Made by a program: the position numbers and the translations under genes. From Oscillospiraceae bacterium (GTDB taxonomy: Bacteria > Bacillota > Clostridia > Oscillospirales > Oscillospiraceae), in assembly GCA_017458085.1 (NCBI GenBank), contig JAFTGE010000094.1, forward strand, positions 1 to 35,313: a stretch of DNA of 35,313 bases, written 5' to 3'. This document shows, one piece after another, positions 1 to 8,033 of this stretch; position 1 is the stretch's first letter; every line of letters begins with the position of its first letter. The notes under the pieces were generated by a model. That model searched no databases. It saw only the letters and a program-made list of their open reading frames with translations, and had not been told where the DNA came from.

Positions 1-356
1 CGCCCGCGCCCGGCGGTCTGCTCGGCGGCGACCAGCGCAAGTCCTGCCGGCTCGCCCGCCGCGGCCAGTTCCTTGAGCGCGGTATTGGTTGAGCCGATGC
101 GTTCATAGACCCGCAGCCGCAACTCGTCATGCCGCAGGTATCGGCGGATCATGGCCTCGCTCAATACGTCGGCGTCCGGCGCAAGGCGATAGCCCCGGTT
201 GGTGACGGACTCGATGGGATAGCCCTCGGTTCGCAGCTGGTCGATGGCCTTCCACACTGCCGTACGGCTGACAGAAAGCGCTTTGGCCAGCTCCGCGCCG
301 GAGAGATACCGGCCCTCCTGCGCCATCAGCGCAGAGAGCACCGCGTCCCGGGTCAT
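1..356 (-). CDS. birA: Biotin-[acetyl-CoA-carboxylase] ligase / biotin repressor BirA, N-terminal part
   Basis: The gene runs off the left edge, so only about the first 118 residues can be read. Residues 1-60 form a winged helix-turn-helix (SGAELAKALSVSRTAVWKAI is the recognition part), the DNA-binding half of the group II BirA proteins. The ligase domain then begins (ERIGSTNTALKEL), and the last readable residues, AAEQTAGRGR, are the conserved biotin/AMP-binding loop. BirA attaches biotin to acetyl-CoA carboxylase and related enzymes through biotinyl-AMP, and represses biotin genes when loaded with biotinyl-AMP. The start ATG overlaps the bioY stop by four bases (ATGA), so the two are translationally coupled. 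A BirA box lies in the shared promoter, which implies autoregulation. The identification is firm; the C-terminal half cannot be checked. Confidence 0.93.
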   Translation of the reverse strand, partial: MTRDAVLSALMAQEGRYLSGAELAKALSVSRTAVWKAIDQLRTEGYPIESVTNRGYRLAPDADVLSEAMIRRYLRHDELRLRVYERIGSTNTALKELAAAGEPAGLALVAAEQTAGRG

Positions 357-901
357 GCGATCCCTCCCTTTTTCAGCAGCGGGTACAGCCGCCCGGTCAG
401 AAAGCTTGCCAGCGCGATTTTCAGCGCGTCGGGAATCAGGTAAGGAAACACGCACAGGCTCAGTGCCGCCCCCACGCCGATGGGTCCCCGGGTCCGGGTA
501 TAGACCAGGACAAACCACACCGTCCCAAAGGCATAACACAGGGCAATGCCCAGCGCCATGGACAGAATCAGAACCAGCGGCCGGCGGCCCAGGCGGTTCA
601 CCGACAGGCCGACAACAAGCGCCGTGAACAGAAAGCCGACGAGATACCCGCCGGTGGGACCGAGCAGGGAAGCAACGCCGCCCTTGAACCCAGCAAAGAC
701 CGGCAGACCGACCGCACCCATCAGCAGATAGACAGCTACGGTTAAAAGGCCCATGCGCAGGCCGAACAGCGCCGTGATCAGGCACACGGCAAAGGTTTGC
801 AGTGTGAAGGGGACAATGCTTGGCACGGAGAGCCAGGAGCATACGGCGATCAGCGCCGCGCCCATGGCTACGGCGGCAATCTGCCGGGTTGTGATTTTCA
901 T
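353..901 (-). CDS. bioY: Biotin ECF transporter S component BioY
   Basis: BioY is the membrane substrate-binding subunit of the biotin energy-coupling-factor transporter. The 182-residue protein is almost entirely hydrophobic, with about six membrane segments. It has the family hallmarks: the start MKITTRQIAAVAMGAAL and the central loop GLPVFAGFKGGVASLLGPTG, where biotin contacts are made. No EcfA/EcfT genes are next to it, so it probably shares a housekeeping ECF module encoded elsewhere. I chose the start at 901 because an upstream in-frame ATG at 949 would lie before the predicted transcription start (the -10 box is at 934-939), and because AGAGG sits seven bases before this ATG. The gene ends in a four-base overlap with birA. 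Confidence 0.95.
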   Translation of the reverse strand: MKITTRQIAAVAMGAALIAVCSWLSVPSIVPFTLQTFAVCLITALFGLRMGLLTVAVYLLMGAVGLPVFAGFKGGVASLLGPTGGYLVGFLFTALVVGLSVNRLGRRPLVLILSMALGIALCYAFGTVWFVLVYTRTRGPIGVGAALSLCVFPYLIPDALKIALASFLTGRLYPLLKKGGIA

Positions 902-933
902 AGAAAAGCCTCTTTTCTCCTTGAACTGGGCAG

Positions 934-988
934 ATCGTATCATGAACACGACGGATTGTCAACTCGAAATTAAATAAGAGGTTGACAA
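934..988 (-). promoter_or_regulatory. bioY-birA promoter with BirA operator
   Basis: Read on the minus strand there is TTGACA (962-957), a 17-base spacer and TACGAT (939-934). The -35 hexamer lies inside a long dyad, TTGTCAAC...GTTGACAA, spanning 956-988. Its 9-base arms around a 15-base spacer match the known bacterial BirA box (TTGTAAACC-N14 to 16-GGTTTACAA) at all but a few positions. Binding there would block RNA polymerase, so bioY and birA should be repressed by biotinyl-AMP-loaded BirA. Confidence 0.88.
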
Positions 989-993
989 TTGAA

Positions 994-1017
994 ATGGCGG
1001 CGCCTAGGCGCCGCCAT
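994..1017 (-). terminator. Hairpin, probable cysKE terminator
   Basis: A perfect 24-base GC-rich palindrome (ATGGCGGCGCC/TA/GGCGCCGCCAT as stem, loop and stem) lies 35 bases past the cysE stop. On the minus strand it is followed by ATTTCAATTG, a weak T-rich tail. It separates the cys operon from the bioY promoter. The strong stem supports termination; the tail is poor. Confidence 0.6.
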
Positions 1018-1051
1018 CCAGGAAAGAGAGTGAAGAGGGTAAAGAAAGACC

Positions 1052-1819
1052 TTAGTTTTTGTAGACGACCGTTTGCCCGGCGTCGACCGAGCGGGTCAGC
1101 CAGACGTTACCGCCAATGACACAGTCGTTTCCGATCCGTGTCTCGCCGCCGAGGATGGTAGCCCCGGCGTAGATGACCACCCGGTCGCCAATATCGGGGT
1201 GGCGCTTGATGCCCTTGACAGGGCTGCCATCGGGGTTGAGGGCAAAGCTTTTGGCCCCGATGGTCACATTCTGATAAAGCTTGACATGCTCGCCAATGGT
1301 GGTGGTTTCGCCAATGACAACGCCTGTGCCGTGGTCGATGAAGAAATGCCGCCCGATCTTTGCGCCAGGGTGAATGTCGATCCCGGTCAGCCGGTGGGCA
1401 TACTCGGTCATGGCCCGCGGAACGATGGGGACATGCTGTGCATAGAGCGCATGGGCCACACGGTAGGTAAAGATGGCCCGGAAAGCGGGATAGGTGAGGA
1501 TAACCTCCTCGTGACTCATAGCAGCCGGATCACCGAGATAGGCCGCCTCAATATCGGTTTGCAGCGTGTCGGCAATTTCCGGCAGCGCGGCGATAACCGT
1601 GTCAGTCACGGCGCTGCGTGCATCGTCTGCCAGGACGTAGCGCAGCACAGTGTTCAACTCATCCCGTACGGCTGCCAGATCCGGGGCCGACCCATCCCCG
1701 GCGCTGAAAAACGCCGGGAAGAGGTAGGCGCGGATGACGCTGAGGCAGTGCTCTACCGCGTCCTCAAAACCAAGGAAGCCGCGCATGGCGGATTCTGGTG
1801 TGGCTGTGCCTTCTGCCAT
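1052..1819 (-). CDS. cysE: Serine O-acetyltransferase CysE (EpsC type)
   Basis: CysE acetylates L-serine with acetyl-CoA to give O-acetylserine, the precursor for CysK. The 255-residue protein has an alpha-helical N-terminal half and a C-terminal left-handed hexapeptide beta-helix, with repeats such as DIHPGAKIG, VVIGETTTIG and NVTIGAK. The catalytic His region is HFFIDHGTGVVIGE. An open frame continues upstream to 1975 but that part overlaps cysK and looks like noise. The ATG at 1819 lies four bases after the cysK stop, so coupling is likely despite no clear ribosome site. The protein ends in VVYKN and not in the C-terminal isoleucine that docks CysE into CysK in enterobacteria, so a classical cysteine synthase complex is not expected. 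Confidence 0.93.
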   Translation of the reverse strand: MAEGTATPESAMRGFLGFEDAVEHCLSVIRAYLFPAFFSAGDGSAPDLAAVRDELNTVLRYVLADDARSAVTDTVIAALPEIADTLQTDIEAAYLGDPAAMSHEEVILTYPAFRAIFTYRVAHALYAQHVPIVPRAMTEYAHRLTGIDIHPGAKIGRHFFIDHGTGVVIGETTTIGEHVKLYQNVTIGAKSFALNPDGSPVKGIKRHPDIGDRVVIYAGATILGGETRIGNDCVIGGNVWLTRSVDAGQTVVYKN

Positions 1820-1823
1820 AGGC

Positions 1824-2756
1824 TCAGTCGGCAAACAGGGCCGTGGAGAGGTAACGGTCGCCAGTGTCGGGCAGGAGGGCAACGATGACCTTGCCTGCGT
1901 TCTCCGGCCGTTTTGCCAGTTCGATGGCAGCTGCGGCCGCGGCGCCGGAGGAGATACCCACCAGCACACCCTCACGCCGGCCGATCAGCTTGCCGGTGGC
2001 AAAGGCATCTTCATTGCTGACAGCGATGATCTCATCGTAGATCGCGGTGTTGAGCACGTCGGGAACAAAGCCCGCGCCGATGCCCTGAATTTTATGGGCA
2101 CCCGCAACGCCGGTGGACAGAACCGCGGAGCTCGCGGGCTCGACGGCGACGATCTTGACGTCGGGGTTCTTGCTCTTGAGGTATTCGCCCACGCCGGTGA
2201 CGGTGCCGCCGGTGCCGACGCCGGCGACGAAAATGTCGACCTTGCCGTCGGTGTCATCCCAGATCTCGGGGCCGGTGGTCTCAAAGTGGGCCTTGGGGTT
2301 GGCGGGGTTGACACACTGGCCGGGGATGAAGCTGTCGGGAATCTCAGCGGCCAGCTCATTGGCCTTGGCGATGGCACCCTTCATGCCCTTGGAGCCCTCG
2401 GTCAGGACCAGCTCCGCGCCGTAGGCCTTCATGAGCTGACGGCGCTCAACGGACATGGTCTCGGGCATAACGATAATGATCCGATAGCCGCGGGCCGCCG
2501 CGACAGAGGCCAGGCCGATGCCGGTGTTGCCGGAGGTCGGCTCGATGATCGTGGAGCCGGGCTTGAGCGCGCCGGTGGCCTCGGCGTCGTCCAACATGGC
2601 CTTGGCGATGCGATCCTTGACGGAACCGGCGGGGTTAAAGTATTCCAGCTTGGCGTAAATCTTGGCGTTCAGGCCCTCGGCCTGCTCCGTGTGAACCAGC
2701 TCCAGCAGCGGGGTTTTCCCGATCAACTGATCGGCGGATGTATAAATGTTAGACAT
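1824..2756 (-). CDS. cysK: Cysteine synthase A (O-acetylserine sulfhydrylase)
   Basis: This PLP enzyme makes cysteine from O-acetylserine and sulfide. All landmarks are present in 310 residues, the usual length: the Schiff-base lysine (K47) in [12 protein letters not shown], the substrate loop TSGNTG near residue 77, the PLP-phosphate loop GTGGTVTG, and the C-terminal [19 protein letters not shown] precedes the ATG by six bases. It is the first gene of a two-gene operon with cysE, which supplies its substrate. The upstream promoter region has A+T-rich dyads of the kind bound by Rrf2-type cysteine regulators, but the regulator itself is not in the window. Confidence 0.96.
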   Translation of the reverse strand: MSNIYTSADQLIGKTPLLELVHTEQAEGLNAKIYAKLEYFNPAGSVKDRIAKAMLDDAEATGALKPGSTIIEPTSGNTGIGLASVAAARGYRIIIVMPETMSVERRQLMKAYGAELVLTEGSKGMKGAIAKANELAAEIPDSFIPGQCVNPANPKAHFETTGPEIWDDTDGKVDIFVAGVGTGGTVTGVGEYLKSKNPDVKIVAVEPASSAVLSTGVAGAHKIQGIGAGFVPDVLNTAIYDEIIAVSNEDAFATGKLIGRREGVLVGISSGAAAAAAIELAKRPENAGKVIVALLPDTGDRYLSTALFAD

Positions 2757-2897
2757 AGTGATCCTCCTTTGATCTTGTCGTCAATGTTGATGTGGTTTCT
2801 TCCTATTGTATGAGAGAGGACCAACATCGACAACGCTGATCAAAGAGAAAGCACCTTTGCAGGTGTGCATCTGTCGGGTAGCGCATCCTTTTAAATC

Positions 2898-2957
2898 CCA
2901 CCTTTCAAGTAGGTAAGGAGAGCATAGCATATAATTCCTACCGTGTCAATAGGTAAA
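2898..2957 (-). promoter_or_regulatory. cysK promoter with AGGTA dyads; about 150-nt leader follows
   Basis: On the minus strand TTGACA (2949-2944), 17 bases, then TATGCT (2926-2921) make a strong promoter. Two short inverted repeats flank and overlap it: TTCCTA...TAGGTA (2935-2955), across the -35, and CCACCT-N7-AGGTAAG (2899-2917), at the start site. The motif TAGGAATT resembles what is reported for the cysteine regulator CymR (Rrf2 family), but I could not score it. The leader 2757-2914 can form a long imperfect hairpin (GTCGATGTTG with CAACATTGAC) ending just before the ribosome site. It has no T-box or S-box core. Confidence 0.6.
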
Positions 2958-3063
2958 ATGAAAGAATATTGCTGATCGTAGAAATGAATTACGTAAATAA
3001 AGTTATGTAAATAATATTATGGAAATGGAATTTGACCGAGCCGGAGATTACAAAAAACAACAC

Positions 3064-3092
3064 TTGACAAAGACGATTTACCGTGCTAAACT
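3064..3092 (+). promoter_or_regulatory. Promoter of the trpXYZ T-box transcript
   Basis: TTGACA (3064-3069), 17-base spacer, TAAACT (3087-3092). The start site would fall near 3099, just before the first stem of the T-box leader. Confidence 0.8.
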
Positions 3093-3098
3093 CCACTC

Positions 3099-3384
3099 AA
3101 ACCGTAGAGGAAGAGTGAGTAAGTCAGACCTCTTTTTCCACAGCGAGCTGCCGGCGGTGTGAGGGCGGCGGAAAACGTTTGACTGAATGGACTTCCGAGG
3201 GCGAGCGGAAAGGGCCTTGTGCCTGAGTATGTGAGCCGGGGCATGACTCCCCGTTATAAAAGGTCTGCGTATGTTGGTACGCGTAAAGTGGGCGCAGTTT
3301 ATTCGCGTCAAGCCGGGTGGCACCGCAGGTTCGATTTTGATCCTGTCCCAGCAAAGAAATTTGCAGGGACGGGATTTTTGTTTC
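3099..3384 (+). promoter_or_regulatory. T-box leader with tryptophan (UGG) specifier
   Basis: A canonical T-box riboswitch. Stem I carries the AGCGAGC...GGTGTGA elements near 3150-3172. The specifier loop reads GACTGAA-TGG-ACTTCCGAG, which puts TGG (Trp) at 3188-3190. The T-box proper, GGGTGGCACCGCAGG, is at 3315-3329. The terminator is a 15-bp stem with arms 3341-3355 and 3360-3374, a GAAA loop and then TTTTTG. Uncharged tRNA-Trp pairing with the specifier and with the T-box bulge would stabilise the antiterminator and switch on the transporter. The specifier is the main evidence for the transporter substrate. Confidence 0.95.
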
Positions 3385-3412
3385 CTGTCCCAGAAAGAAA
3401 GGACGTATCCCC

Positions 3413-4486
3413 ATGAAAAAAAGCATTTCCATCCTCCTCGCCGTCGTACTGATCCTCGCGCTGGCCGCCTGCGGCTCCGGAACACCTGCCGCAACTGCCG
3501 CGCCCGCCGCGGCTGCTCCCGCCGCCGAGAGCGCAGCCCAGACCGTCTACACCGTTGGTATCTGCAACTTTGTCGACGATGCTTCCCTCAACCAGATCAT
3601 TGCCAATATCCGCGCCCAGCTTGACGCCCTCGGCACCGATGAGGTTCGTTTTGAGGTACTGGAGGATAACTGCAACCTGGACGCCAATGTCATGAATCAG
3701 ATCATCACCAATTTCATGGCACAGAAGGTCGACCTGATGGTCGGCGTGGCCACGCCGGTGGCCATGGGCATGCAGGCCGCCACCGAGGAAAGCGGGATCC
3801 CTGTGGTCTTTGCCGCCGTGTCCGATCCGCTCGGCGCGGGGCTGGTGGACTCCCTGGAGGCTCCCGGCGCCAACATCACCGGCACCTCTGATTTTCTGGA
3901 CACCACGGCCGTTATGAACCTGATCTTCGCCGCCGATCCCGACGCCGATCTCATCGGCCTGCTCTACAATGTGGGGGAGGATTCCTCCGCTGCGCCCATC
4001 GCCGCGGCCAAAGCGTACCTGGACGCCAAGGGCATTGCCTATGTTGAGCGTACCGGCACCACGGTGGACGAGGTCATGCTTGCCGCCGAAGCCCTTGTCA
4101 CCGACGGCGTTGACGCGGTCTTTACCCCCACCGACAATACCATCATGACCGCTGAGCTTGCCATCTACGAGACTTTTGCCGAGGCTGGGATCCCCCACTT
4201 CACCGGCGCTGACAGCTTCGCCCTCAACGGCGCGTTTCTGGGCTATGGCGTGGACTACGCAAACCTCGGCGTTGAGACGGCGAACATGATCGCCGAGATC
4301 CTGCTGGAGGGCAAGGACCCCGGCACCGTCCCCGTCAAGACCTTTGATAACGGCACCGCCACCGTCAACACCGACATCTGCGCCGCCCTCGGCCTGGACT
4401 ACGACGAAATCGCCGCGACCTTCGCGCCCTTCTGCACGCAGGTGCAGCCCATCACCACCGCCGAGAGCTTCGACGATCTGGCATAA
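3413..4486 (+). CDS. trpX: ABC transporter substrate-binding lipoprotein, predicted tryptophan binding (TrpX)
   Basis: A 357-residue secreted lipoprotein: basic start MKKS, hydrophobic stretch, lipobox LAAC with Cys at about residue 20, then an Ala/Pro-rich linker. The rest matches the ABC_sub_bind family (two-lobed, Leu/Ile/Val-binding-like fold), e.g. TVGICNFVDDASLNQI and GVATPVAMGMQAATEESGIP. It should capture substrate outside the membrane for TrpY/TrpZ. The family as a whole is poorly characterised. Tryptophan is inferred from the UGG T-box directly upstream and from earlier genome comparisons that named trpXYZ. AAAGGA precedes the ATG by nine bases. Confidence 0.85.
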   Translation: MKKSISILLAVVLILALAACGSGTPAATAAPAAAAPAAESAAQTVYTVGICNFVDDASLNQIIANIRAQLDALGTDEVRFEVLEDNCNLDANVMNQIITNFMAQKVDLMVGVATPVAMGMQAATEESGIPVVFAAVSDPLGAGLVDSLEAPGANITGTSDFLDTTAVMNLIFAADPDADLIGLLYNVGEDSSAAPIAAAKAYLDAKGIAYVERTGTTVDEVMLAAEALVTDGVDAVFTPTDNTIMTAELAIYETFAEAGIPHFTGADSFALNGAFLGYGVDYANLGVETANMIAEILLEGKDPGTVPVKTFDNGTATVNTDICAALGLDYDEIAATFAPFCTQVQPITTAESFDDLA

Positions 4487-4537
4487 GATAAAAAACGAGG
4501 GGCGGTGTGAACCGTCCCTCTTATGAAGGAGTAAAGC

Positions 4538-5458
4538 ATGCTGTCTATTCTGCAAACCGCGCTGGAGCTGGGGCTGATCGGCTCGCTGACGGTGCTGGCG
4601 CTGTTTTTGAGCTATACAATGCTGAATGTCTGCGACCTGTCGACCGATGGGTGCTTCACCCTGGGCGCGGCCGTCGGCGCGGTGGTCGCCATTGCAGGGC
4701 ATCCGTATCTCTCCATCCCCGCCGCCATGGGCGCGGGTGTGCTGTCCGGCTTCGTCACGGCCCTGCTGCAAACCAGGATGGGCATTGACAGCCTGTTGTC
4801 CGGCATCATTGTGAATACGGGCCTTTATTCCATCAATATTGCTGTTATGGGCGGGGCCTCCCTTTTAAACATGAACAAAACCGAGACGGTCTTTACCAAG
4901 GCAAAAGCCCTGTTTACGGGCACGGCGCTGGCCGGTATGTATAAGACGGCAGTGGCGCTGTTGGCCGTCGCGCTGGTGATCGCTTTTTTGACGGCCTTTC
5001 TGCGCACGCGCCTCGGCCTTGCCATCCACGCCACCGGCGATAACCCGGACATGGTGCGATCTTCCTCCATCAATCCCGGCATGACTACCGTCGTGGGGCT
5101 GTGCGTTGCCAACAGTCTGACCGCCCTGTCCGGGTGCCTGCTGGCCCAGTCGCAAAAGTCGGTGAACATCGACATCGGCTCCGGCATGGTGACCATTGCG
5201 CTGGCCTCCCTGCTCATTGGCCGCGCGTTTGCGCCCCGAGGCGGCACGGCAAGGAAGGCTGTCGGCGCGGTGGTCGGCGCAATCGTTTTTCGCCTGGTCT
5301 ACGCCGTTGCCCTGCGCCTGAACATGCCGGCCTTTATGCTCAAGCTGGTTTCCTCTGTCATTGTGGTTATTGCCATTGCGGGGCCGTATCTGCGCTCCCG
5401 TTACCCAGAGTTGCATCGGCGCTTGTCCCACCGGAAGGGAGGTGCGCAGGATGCTTAA
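4538..5458 (+). CDS. trpY: ABC transporter permease, predicted tryptophan uptake (TrpY)
   Basis: A 306-residue membrane protein of the branched-chain amino-acid/ribose permease type (BPD_transp_2), with about eight to nine hydrophobic segments. The conserved stretch LRTRLGLAIHATGDNPDMV is the cytoplasmic loop that contacts the ATPase. GAAGGAG lies six bases before the ATG. The gene lies 51 bases after trpX and overlaps trpZ by eight bases. Only one permease gene is present, so the transporter should use a homodimer, as is usual for this subfamily. Confidence 0.86.
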   Translation: MLSILQTALELGLIGSLTVLALFLSYTMLNVCDLSTDGCFTLGAAVGAVVAIAGHPYLSIPAAMGAGVLSGFVTALLQTRMGIDSLLSGIIVNTGLYSINIAVMGGASLLNMNKTETVFTKAKALFTGTALAGMYKTAVALLAVALVIAFLTAFLRTRLGLAIHATGDNPDMVRSSSINPGMTTVVGLCVANSLTALSGCLLAQSQKSVNIDIGSGMVTIALASLLIGRAFAPRGGTARKAVGAVVGAIVFRLVYAVALRLNMPAFMLKLVSSVIVVIAIAGPYLRSRYPELHRRLSHRKGGAQDA

Positions 5459-6239
5459 CCTGAGCCATATCTCCAAGACCTTTAACCCCGGCACGGTCAA
5501 CGAAAAGCGCGCGCTTACCGATTTGACGCTGGAGGTAAAACCCGGGGACTTCATCTCCATCATCGGCGCAAACGGCGCGGGCAAGTCCACGCTCTTTAAC
5601 GCCATTGCCGGCACCTTCTTTACCGATACCGGCGCCATCCTGCTTGACGGGCGGGATATTACCCTGCTGCCGGAGCATAAGCGGGCCAAGCTCATCGGTC
5701 GGCTCTTTCAGGACCCCATGCGCGGCACCGCCCCAAACATGAGCATCGAGGAAAACCTCGCTCTCGCGGCGGGACGCGGCGGCTGGCTCAGCCATGTGTC
5801 AAAGGCTGATAAAGCCGAATTTCGCGACCGGCTGGCCCTTTTGTCCATGGGATTGGAGGACCGGATGCAGCACCCGGTGGGTTTGCTCTCCGGCGGCCAG
5901 CGTCAGGCGCTGGCCCTCATGATGGCGACCGTCAACCCGCCGAAGCTCCTGCTGCTGGATGAGCACACGGCGGCTCTTGATCCCGCTACGGCGGAGAAGG
6001 TGCTGGCCCTCACGCGGCAGATCGTGGAGGATGAGAAGCTAACCTGCCTGATGGTGACGCACAACATGCAGTCTGCCCTCGATCTCGGCAATCGAACCTT
6101 GATGATGGACGGAGGCCGAATTATCTTCGACGTTGAAGGCGAGGAAAGAAAGAAGCTCACTGTGGCCGATCTGCTGGTGCTCTTCAAGGAGGCCGCGGGC
6201 AAGGCTCTGGACAACGACCGCATGATGCTCGGAAATTGA
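5451..6239 (+). CDS. trpZ: ABC transporter ATP-binding protein, predicted tryptophan uptake (TrpZ)
   Basis: A 262-residue ABC ATPase that powers TrpY. Walker A is GANGAGKS (about residues 39-46), the signature LLSGGQRQA, Walker B LLLLDEHTAALD and the switch His in VTHNM. The Walker B glutamate is present, so it should hydrolyse ATP. The start at 5451 follows GGGAGG by eight bases and lies inside the end of trpY. An in-frame ATG 90 bases upstream would be deep inside trpY with no ribosome site. It is the last gene of the T-box operon and is followed by a strong hairpin terminator. Confidence 0.9.
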   Translation: MLNLSHISKTFNPGTVNEKRALTDLTLEVKPGDFISIIGANGAGKSTLFNAIAGTFFTDTGAILLDGRDITLLPEHKRAKLIGRLFQDPMRGTAPNMSIEENLALAAGRGGWLSHVSKADKAEFRDRLALLSMGLEDRMQHPVGLLSGGQRQALALMMATVNPPKLLLLDEHTAALDPATAEKVLALTRQIVEDEKLTCLMVTHNMQSALDLGNRTLMMDGGRIIFDVEGEERKKLTVADLLVLFKEAAGKALDNDRMMLGN

Positions 6240-6256
6240 TACGATTCCCCGATAAA

Positions 6257-6310
6257 ATGAATCAAGCCCCGCCGGATGTGCTCCGGCGGGGCTTGGTTCA
6301 TTTTTGCAGG
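6257..6310. terminator. Bidirectional intrinsic terminator
   Basis: A 13-bp GC-rich stem (AAGCCCCGCCGGA with TCCGGCGGGGCTT, loop TGTGC) is extended by outer ATGAA/TTCAT pairs and followed by ATTTTTG on the plus strand. It ends trpXYZ and can also serve the converging symporter gene, where the minus-strand tail is less T-rich. Confidence 0.85.
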
Positions 6311-6323
6311 CGGATGCCGTTCT

Positions 6324-7754
6324 TTACTTCTTTCCCGCGTGGGTGCCGATATGCTCCTTCGTGAGCTTTGCGGTCACACCCGAGAGGGCCAGCAGAGCGA
6401 TCAGGTTCGGGATCGCCATGAAGCCGTTGAGCGCGTCAGCCAGGTTCCAGGCGTCAGCCAGACTCATGGTGGCGCCGATGATCACAAACAGGATAAACAG
6501 GAGCTGGTAGATACGCGTGGCCTTGACGCCGAAGAGGTATTCAAAGCAGCGCGAGCCGTACAGCGACCAGCTGAGTGTGGTGGACAGGGCAAAGAGACTG
6601 AGGCAGACGGCGATGATGACCGCGCCGAGCCTGGAGCCGAAAACGGTGCTCATGGCCTGGGCTACGTTGGACGCGCCGCCGCCAACACCCCAGGTGATGT
6701 CAATGCCGCCGGAGCAGTAGGCGCAGAGCACCGTGAGGCTCGTGAGCGTGCAGATGACAATGGTGTCCATGAAAACCTCAAAGATGCCGTAGAGTCCCTG
6801 CCTGACCGGGTCAGACTCGGAGGTGGCGGCATGGGCGATGGGGGCCGAGCCGAGACCGGCCTCATTGGAGAAGCAGCCGCGTCCCACGCCCTTTTTCATG
6901 GAGGTCAGAATCGTAATGCCGACGGCGCCGCCGATGGCCGCGTCCGCGTTGAAGGCACCCTTGAAGATCATGCCGAACACCTCGCCCACATGGGAGATGT
7001 TGGAGAAAATGACGACCAGCGCGGCGACGATGTACACAACGGCCATGAAGGGCACCAGCTTTTCCGTGACCTGGCCGATGCGCTTGATGCCGCCGAAGTT
7101 GACCAGCGCCACGATGACCGCAACGATCAGACCGATGATAAAGGTGCTCACGCGCACCGGGTTACCGAGAAACTGAAAAGTGCCCGCGGCGTTGGGCGTA
7201 AAGCTGTCGACGGCGTTGTTGATGGCGTCGGCGATGGACTGCACCTGCGTGGCGTTGCCGATGCCGAAGGCGGCCAGCGCAGCCAATACGCAGAATACGC
7301 CGCCGAGCCAGGCCCAGTTCTGGCCGAGACCGTTTTTGATATAGTACATCGGGCCGCCGACCCAGTCGCCCTTGGCGTTGCGCTCGCGGTAGCGGACGGC
7401 AAGCACGACCTCGGAGTACTTGGTCATCATGCCAACCAGCGCGGCGATCCACATCCAAAACACGGCGCCGGGGCCGCCAATGAAGATGGCGCCGGTGACG
7501 CCGGCAATGTTGCCGGTGCCGACGGTTGCGGCCAGCGCCGTGGTAAGTGCCTGCAAAGGCGTGACCTCGCCCGCGCCGGCTTCGTGCTTGTCAAAGAGCT
7601 TGCCGGCGGTATTCTTCCACCAGTAGCCGATTTTGGTAAACTGGATGAAGCCCAGCCGGATGCTTAAATACAGGCCGGTGCCCACCAGCAGGATGAGCAT
7701 GACCGGACCCCAGGCGAGGTCGTCTACGGCAGAGATAAACTGGCTGATTGTCAT
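6324..7754 (-). CDS. Sodium:alanine/glycine symporter (AGCS family)
   Basis: A 476-residue inner-membrane protein with about ten to eleven membrane segments, matching the AGCS family (AlsT, AgcS, DagA) along its whole length. Signature stretches are PLQALTTALAATVGTGNIAG, GGPGAVFWMW and the glycine-rich EAGLGSAPIAHA. It imports alanine or glycine with Na+. I chose the start at 7754 because AAAGGA lies ten bases before it. The frame is open to 7823, but those extra residues would come from the leader. The gene is monocistronic, behind its own promoter, and converges on trpXYZ. Substrate preference cannot be read from the sequence. Confidence 0.93.
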   Translation of the reverse strand: MTISQFISAVDDLAWGPVMLILLVGTGLYLSIRLGFIQFTKIGYWWKNTAGKLFDKHEAGAGEVTPLQALTTALAATVGTGNIAGVTGAIFIGGPGAVFWMWIAALVGMMTKYSEVVLAVRYRERNAKGDWVGGPMYYIKNGLGQNWAWLGGVFCVLAALAAFGIGNATQVQSIADAINNAVDSFTPNAAGTFQFLGNPVRVSTFIIGLIVAVIVALVNFGGIKRIGQVTEKLVPFMAVVYIVAALVVIFSNISHVGEVFGMIFKGAFNADAAIGGAVGITILTSMKKGVGRGCFSNEAGLGSAPIAHAATSESDPVRQGLYGIFEVFMDTIVICTLTSLTVLCAYCSGGIDITWGVGGGASNVAQAMSTVFGSRLGAVIIAVCLSLFALSTTLSWSLYGSRCFEYLFGVKATRIYQLLFILFVIIGATMSLADAWNLADALNGFMAIPNLIALLALSGVTAKLTKEHIGTHAGKK

Positions 7755-7823
7755 GAGTGATCCGTCCTTTCCGAATGATGCTTGCCGCGCATGTGACAGC
7801 GAAGCAAAAAAATATATGCGCAT

Positions 7824-7852
7824 AAGATATCATCCATGAAACGGGAATGCAA
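7824..7852 (-). promoter_or_regulatory. Probable promoter of the symporter gene
   Basis: On the minus strand TTGCAT (7852-7847), 17 bases, TATCTT (7829-7824). The divergent spacer 7855-8033 toward thiN is A+T-rich and shows no convincing riboswitch. TTGACA at 8003 lies too close to the thiN start to be its promoter, and I could not place that promoter. Confidence 0.5.
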
Positions 7853-8033
7853 GCAATTTTTCTTTATTTCAGCAAAGTGCTAAAGAAAACGGCGGGAAAA
7901 AGAGATCGAAATAAACGAAACACACAATTTCAATGTTAATTTTCCCACAAAAATGCGTTTTTCCGCCGCTTGCTTTTATGTTGGTCTTATGATAAGGTAA
8001 CTTGACAATACATCCTATGAAGGAAGCGAAAAT

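Noticed and set aside
3308-4771. Long minus-strand open frame antisense to trpX and its leader
   Set aside because: Covers the T-box and trpX; low-complexity Gly/His/Asp composition typical of antisense frames.
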